Positions 30,324 through 33,717 of a DNA stretch of 33,717 nt are shown piece by piece. The notes below the pieces were generated by a model, which was not told the origin of the DNA, made no database searches, and saw nothing but the letters and a program-made list of their open reading frames with translations. Numbering within the stretch: position 1 is the first letter of the stretch; the number at the start of each line of letters is the position of its first letter. This DNA is from Candidatus Zambryskibacteria bacterium RIFOXYD1_FULL_40_13. Lineage in GTDB: Bacteria; Patescibacteriota; Minisyncoccia; Phycocordibacterales; DATDWN01. Location: positions 47,095-80,811 of the forward strand of contig MHWY01000004.1 in NCBI GenBank assembly GCA_001824295.1, in the 5' to 3' direction. The position numbers and the translations under genes are program-made.

Positions 30324-30969
30324 TATAAAATTAGCAAATTTCAACTACGATTCTTATTGGCAAGGGAGGGATTTTAAGATTAGAAACAAACTTTTTGAGA
30401 GAGAAGTGATTTTTTCTGATTGGATAAAAGATAGAAGTAAGGTGCTAGATGTAGCAGTTGGCAACTCATATTTACCGGTCTATCTCAAGGAGAAAAAAGG
30501 TTGTGAGGTTGTTGTCTATGATTTGGTGCCAAAAGTTATAGATGAATATAAAAAACACGGAATCACAGCTGAGGCCAAAAGCATATACGATACAGCCAAG
30601 GAAACAAACATAAAATACGACTATATTGTTATGAGTGAAATATTGGAGCACCTACCCACCCCAGAAGATACTATTGTACAAATATCTAAACTGACTGATT
30701 ACTTGGTTATTTCAATACCAAACTCAGCATTTTATCGTTTTAGATTGCAACTATTGTTTGGAAGATTTTTCAAACAATGGGTGCACCATCCGTCCGAGCA
30801 TTTGCGTTTCTGGTCACACACAGATTTTCTAGATTGGTTCTCGTCTCTGGATCTTGAGGTTTTAAAAACCGAGGCCTCAAATGGTTTGGATATTGGCCCC
30901 TTAAAGTTGTTCAAGTATTTTCCGAATCTATTTGGGCATCAAATGTGTTATTTGGTTAAAAGAAAGTAA
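30307..30969 (+). CDS. class I SAM-dependent methyltransferase
   Basis: The 220-aa protein has a seven-strand methyltransferase fold of the UbiE/Methyltransf_11 kind. Motif I is the slightly degenerate VLDVAVGNSYLPVYL (about residues 41-55), followed by CEVVVYDLVPKVIDEYKKHG, the IKYDYIVMSEILEHLPTPEDTI segment (motif with EILEH) and YLVISIPNSAFYR. The C-terminal part, with FKQWVHHPSEHLRFWSHTDFLDWFSSLDLEVL, is shared by methyltransferases found in glycan clusters. It may cap or modify a sugar of the glycan made by its neighbours; this is inferred from context only. It starts 17 nt inside the preceding gene, and the next gene begins 1 nt after its stop. Confidence 0.9.
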   Translation: MNIYNNIKLANFNYDSYWQGRDFKIRNKLFEREVIFSDWIKDRSKVLDVAVGNSYLPVYLKEKKGCEVVVYDLVPKVIDEYKKHGITAEAKSIYDTAKETNIKYDYIVMSEILEHLPTPEDTIVQISKLTDYLVISIPNSAFYRFRLQLLFGRFFKQWVHHPSEHLRFWSHTDFLDWFSSLDLEVLKTEASNGLDIGPLKLFKYFPNLFGHQMCYLVKRK

Positions 30970-30970
30970 T

Positions 30971-31735
30971 ATGAAAATTGTTGCCATACTAAGAATAAAG
31001 AACGAAATATTGGTTATTAATAAATGCCTGGCGAAGCTTTCGGAGTTAGTTGATGAAATAATAGTTTTGGATAACGGTTCAACTGATGGAACGCAAAATG
31101 TTTATGTTAACTTTCCCAAAATTACCAAAATATTACATACCGAGGGTTATGACGAGGGACGTGACAAAGTGATGCTTTTGGATGAAGCAAGGAAAACAAA
31201 TCCAGATTGGATTCTCTGGATAGATGGGGACGAGGTTTTTGAGGATTCTTTCTCAAGAAAAGTTATAGATATATATATGGCTTCTTCCAACAGTAGAATA
31301 TATTTTAGGATGTTCAATTTTTGGTTGAGTTTTGAGAGGTTTCGTGTTGATGGTCCAAACTACTTATATACACTTCATCCACAAAGAAGTATGTGGCGCA
31401 ATACTGAGTCCGCATATTTTATTAACACAAAAATGCACAACGGGGACATTCAAGGCATTACAGGAAAAACATATATTTCTCCATATCGCTTGAAGCATTA
31501 TGGTTATGCTGATGCAAAAAAAATGAAAGAGAAATATGATAGATACATTTTAGAAGATAACACTGGCAAGCGAAACTACTCTCATCTTGACCCTAACCAA
31601 CCTTTCAAATCGATCAGGTTTAGGGAGTATGAGAATGTTTATGTAAACATGCTCTATGTCTATACATTTAAATATGTATGCCAAGTACTGTGGATTATAG
31701 AAAGACTCAGACTAAAGCTTGTTAAAATTTTCTGA
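30971..31735 (+). CDS. GT2-family glycosyltransferase
   Basis: The 254-aa protein has a GT-A fold of family 2. It starts MKIVAILRIKNEILVINKCLAKLSELVDEIIVLDNGSTDGTQ, the usual nucleotide-binding opening. The metal-binding DXD-like motif is WILWIDGDEVFEDSF (about residues 87-100), with Y-x-x-R-M-F-N-F-W-L and LHPQRSMWRNTESAYFI beyond. This small single-domain form resembles WaaE/KdtX-like enzymes that add one sugar in inverting fashion. I start it at ATG 30971, not at the ORF track's 30932, because 30971 is the conserved beginning and lies just after the upstream stop. The next gene starts 10 nt after its stop. Confidence 0.92.
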   Translation: MKIVAILRIKNEILVINKCLAKLSELVDEIIVLDNGSTDGTQNVYVNFPKITKILHTEGYDEGRDKVMLLDEARKTNPDWILWIDGDEVFEDSFSRKVIDIYMASSNSRIYFRMFNFWLSFERFRVDGPNYLYTLHPQRSMWRNTESAYFINTKMHNGDIQGITGKTYISPYRLKHYGYADAKKMKEKYDRYILEDNTGKRNYSHLDPNQPFKSIRFREYENVYVNMLYVYTFKYVCQVLWIIERLRLKLVKIF

Positions 31736-31745
31736 TAAACATATT

Positions 31746-32666
31746 ATGGTAAATGTTGAAAAAAATATTAACAAACCAGAATGCATAGTCTGTAAAACCA
31801 AGGCTGATTTCTTTCTAATAAAAGACGATTTTAATTTTTATAAATGCTCACAATGTGGACTTGTTTTTGTTTATCCACAACCATCCAAGGAGACAATAGC
31901 GAATGATATATATTCTGAGAAATCTGGGTATCAAGGAAACAAAAGTAAGACTCTGGTTGGCACGATTCCAACATTAAAGCAGGAAAAAGTTTTAAATTGG
32001 CTGTCAAAGCAGAAAAAAGGGAAGCTTTTGGATATTGGGTGTTCAAATGGTGAATTTATGTGGTTAGTGAAGTCTCTTGGTTTTGATGTTGTTGGGGTTG
32101 AGTTAAACAAGCGTACTGCAGATATTGCAAGGGTCAACGGACTCAATGTGTTTTCTGGATTTCTTGAGGAAGCCAATTTCCCTCCCGCTTCATTTGATTA
32201 TATCTACATGGGAGACTTGATTGAGCATGTAAGTGACCCCGTTGCTCTGGTAAAAGAGGTTCGAAAATTACTTCAACCGAACGGTCAGGTGGTTATTGTT
32301 ACTCCAAACTTAGATTGTTTCTGGTCAAAATCAACATTTCTACTACATAAGTGGTTTGGAATACCCTGGTCATCCTTAACTCCACCACACCACCTTTTTC
32401 AGTTTTCAACTGGTAACTTAAATCTACTTTTGTCTCAAGAGGGTTTTGGTTTGTTGCTAAATATGTATGATAGACCGCCACGTTTGCTATATGAGCTTGG
32501 TTCTCTCCATCTTTTGAAACAGGTCAAGATTAAGAAAACCATTTTCTCACTTGTCTTTATGATTATTTCTTTTATTTTGTATGTTTTGCTTTATTTGTTT
32601 GACTACATTTTGAATCCGCTTTTGTCGAAAAACAATTCAGTTATCGCTATGTATAAGGTGATATAA
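31746..32666 (+). CDS. class I SAM-dependent methyltransferase with N-terminal zinc-ribbon-like motif
   Basis: The 306-aa protein begins with two CxxC pairs (CIVC at residues 13-16 and CSQC at 34-37), a likely zinc-binding knuckle seen in sugar methyltransferases such as those of the NovU/TylC3 type. The methyltransferase core follows: GKLLDIGCSNGEFMWLVKSLGFDVVGVELN (motif I), FDYIYMGDLIEHVSDPVALVKEVRKLLQPNGQVVIVTPN, then a C-terminal part with SLTPPHHLFQFS. Near the end is a hydrophobic helix (FSLVFMIISFILYVLLYLFDYIL) that may tie it to the membrane. The probable acceptor is a nucleotide sugar or lipid-linked glycan, from context. ATG 31746 is chosen over the TTG-type start at 31719, which would overlap the preceding gene. 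Confidence 0.92.
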   Translation: MVNVEKNINKPECIVCKTKADFFLIKDDFNFYKCSQCGLVFVYPQPSKETIANDIYSEKSGYQGNKSKTLVGTIPTLKQEKVLNWLSKQKKGKLLDIGCSNGEFMWLVKSLGFDVVGVELNKRTADIARVNGLNVFSGFLEEANFPPASFDYIYMGDLIEHVSDPVALVKEVRKLLQPNGQVVIVTPNLDCFWSKSTFLLHKWFGIPWSSLTPPHHLFQFSTGNLNLLLSQEGFGLLLNMYDRPPRLLYELGSLHLLKQVKIKKTIFSLVFMIISFILYVLLYLFDYILNPLLSKNNSVIAMYKVI

Positions 32667-32667
32667 T
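32662..32667 (+). promoter_or_regulatory. candidate -10 box (TATAAT) for the exostosin-like gene
   Basis: TATAAT overlaps the stop codon of the methyltransferase and is followed after 7 nt by the next ATG. It would give a leaderless message within the cluster. No good -35 is seen. Confidence 0.45.
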
Positions 32668-32674
32668 ACTAGAT

Positions 32675-33717
32675 ATGTACAAGGTATATTGTGGAAAAAT
32701 ATTTGAGAAAAAGCAGATTATAGAGCTCCTTAGTCCGAATCTTTCTGGTCCACGTTGGGGTTTGTGGGACGAAAAATTACCGACTTTATCGGAGAGGGTT
32801 GTGGAGGTGGTCTCTGTGCCAGAAGAAGCTGACTTTTTTCTCTTGCCCCATAACTATAATCACCTATTAAACGAGGGTGAACATGTGACTAAATTTGCCG
32901 AAGAGGCTAGAAACCTTGGAAAAAAAGTTGTCATATTTTTTCCTGGTGATTCTGACGCCCACCTTCAATTTTCCAACGCAGTTGTTTTCAGAAATTCTCA
33001 GTATAAAAGTCGATTATTGCCGAACGAGATAATTCTTCCTGGCTATGTTGAGGATTTGGGTAGTGGGGGAATTTCTCCAAAACTAAAAGAGGTCTCGGAG
33101 ACCCCAACTGTCGGTTTTTGTGGTTGGGCAGATTTCAAAACAATAAAGCATCGTTTGATATCCATGGTAAAGGTTGGTATAAGTACACTTCAATATTTTC
33201 TTGGAGATAAGGAATCCTTGGTGCGTCGAAAGGGAATATGGTGGAGGATAAAATTGTTGCGTATCTTAGCAAAGAGCAATAAGGTAAAAAGTAATTTTAT
33301 TATTCGCAAAAGCTATTCTGGCAGTCAGAAAACAATAGAGCTTAGTCCAGAACAAGCCAGGAAAGAGTATGTGGAGAATATTATACAAAGTGATTTTACC
33401 CTCTGTGTTAAGGGTGACGGTAATTTTTCAACTAGGTTTTTTGAGACTATTTCTTTGGGTCGTATTCCACTTTTTATCGACACAGATTGCCCGTTGCCTT
33501 TGGACGGGACAATTGACTATTCAAAGTTTATATTTAGGGTTGATTACAAGAATATAAAAGAACTACCAGAATTATTGACAGACTTTTATCGCAATCTATC
33601 AGAAGAACAATTTGTAGTAATGCAAAAACAGGCCAGGGAAACCTTCGAAAAATATTTGAGAATAGATTCTTTTCTTCAATATGTTTTTACTCCAGATTTT
33701 ATCGGCCCTTATCTTTC
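32675..33717 (+). CDS. exostosin-like (GT47-type) glycosyltransferase, 3' end outside window
   Basis: This frame is absent from the ORF track because it has no stop before the window ends; it is open for 347 codons from ATG 32675. The N-terminus reads MYKVYCGKIFEKKQIIELLSP. A region rich in the family's marks follows: EEADFFLLPHNYNHLL, KKVVIFFPGDSDAHL and VVFRNSQYKS, then TPTVGFCGWADFK and, near the end, SDFTLCVKGDGNFSTRFFETISLGRIPLFIDTDCPLPL. That last segment, with F-C-x-x-G and R-F-x-E-x-x-x-x-G-x-I-P, is the core of the exostosin/GT47 domain that transfers sugars from nucleotide donors. The length suggests only a short stretch is missing. It continues the glycan cluster 8 nt after the methyltransferase. 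Confidence 0.88.
   Translation, partial: MYKVYCGKIFEKKQIIELLSPNLSGPRWGLWDEKLPTLSERVVEVVSVPEEADFFLLPHNYNHLLNEGEHVTKFAEEARNLGKKVVIFFPGDSDAHLQFSNAVVFRNSQYKSRLLPNEIILPGYVEDLGSGGISPKLKEVSETPTVGFCGWADFKTIKHRLISMVKVGISTLQYFLGDKESLVRRKGIWWRIKLLRILAKSNKVKSNFIIRKSYSGSQKTIELSPEQARKEYVENIIQSDFTLCVKGDGNFSTRFFETISLGRIPLFIDTDCPLPLDGTIDYSKFIFRVDYKNIKELPELLTDFYRNLSEEQFVVMQKQARETFEKYLRIDSFLQYVFTPDFIGPYL

Overview
The window looks like a piece of a Candidate Phyla Radiation (Patescibacteria) chromosome, most like Parcubacteria. The support is an AT-rich genome, tightly packed genes, a 16S rRNA with primer-site changes typical of that group (GCAGCAGCGG, GAATAGACGGGG) and large inserts, a pyruvate kinase reduced to its catalytic core, very large Cys-rich secreted proteins and a long cluster of glycosyltransferases. 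No taxonomic search was possible, so the lineage is an inference.

Layout. (1) 1-4.9 kb: the end of a secreted vWA-domain protein, RodA, a 123-bp palindromic repeat between convergent genes, a small unknown protein and a GT4 glycosyltransferase on the minus strand, then a polyprenyl-phosphate sugar transferase. (2) 5-14.4 kb: a surface-protein locus. A small membrane-anchored protein is followed by three consecutive giant exported proteins (761, 781 and 1273 aa). All three end in the same module (Cys-rich domain, InlB-like repeat, final F-x-Y-x-E-F). A small anchored protein follows. (3) 14.4-16.7 kb: secD and secF, the accessory part of the Sec export machine that such proteins would use. (4) 16.7-19.2 kb: a solitary 16S rRNA transcription unit with its own candidate promoter, a structured leader, a 30-bp processing stem, two hairpin inserts inside the rRNA and its own terminator. 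No 23S or 5S follows. (5) 19.2-20.0 kb: a self-contained foreign-looking gene cassette, a broken tRNA-Ile copy interrupted by structured RNA, and an intact tRNA-Ile(GAU). (6) 20.0-24.4 kb: short pyruvate kinase, a small membrane protein, a DUF4015-type glycoside-hydrolase-like protein and a HerA/TraG-like ATPase. (7) 24.5 kb to the end: ten overlapping or nearly overlapping genes for glycan assembly (five GT4-like enzymes, GtrA-like flippase, two methyltransferases, a GT2 and an exostosin-like GT cut by the window edge).

Most interesting signals. The 16S 3' end has no CCUCC anti-Shine-Dalgarno sequence. In keeping with this, the start sites I inspected lack Shine-Dalgarno motifs, and many have a TATAAT-like -10 box only 4-10 nt before ATG, which predicts leaderless mRNAs. 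The single gene with a perfect GAGGAGG ribosome-binding site (19302-19565) is also visibly GC-richer and carries its own promoter and terminator, so it looks imported. One family of AGTTCATAAAGT-type hairpins sits twice inside the 16S gene, once in its leader, and as single arms elsewhere, suggesting a mobile or amplifying hairpin that behaves like rRNA intervening sequences.
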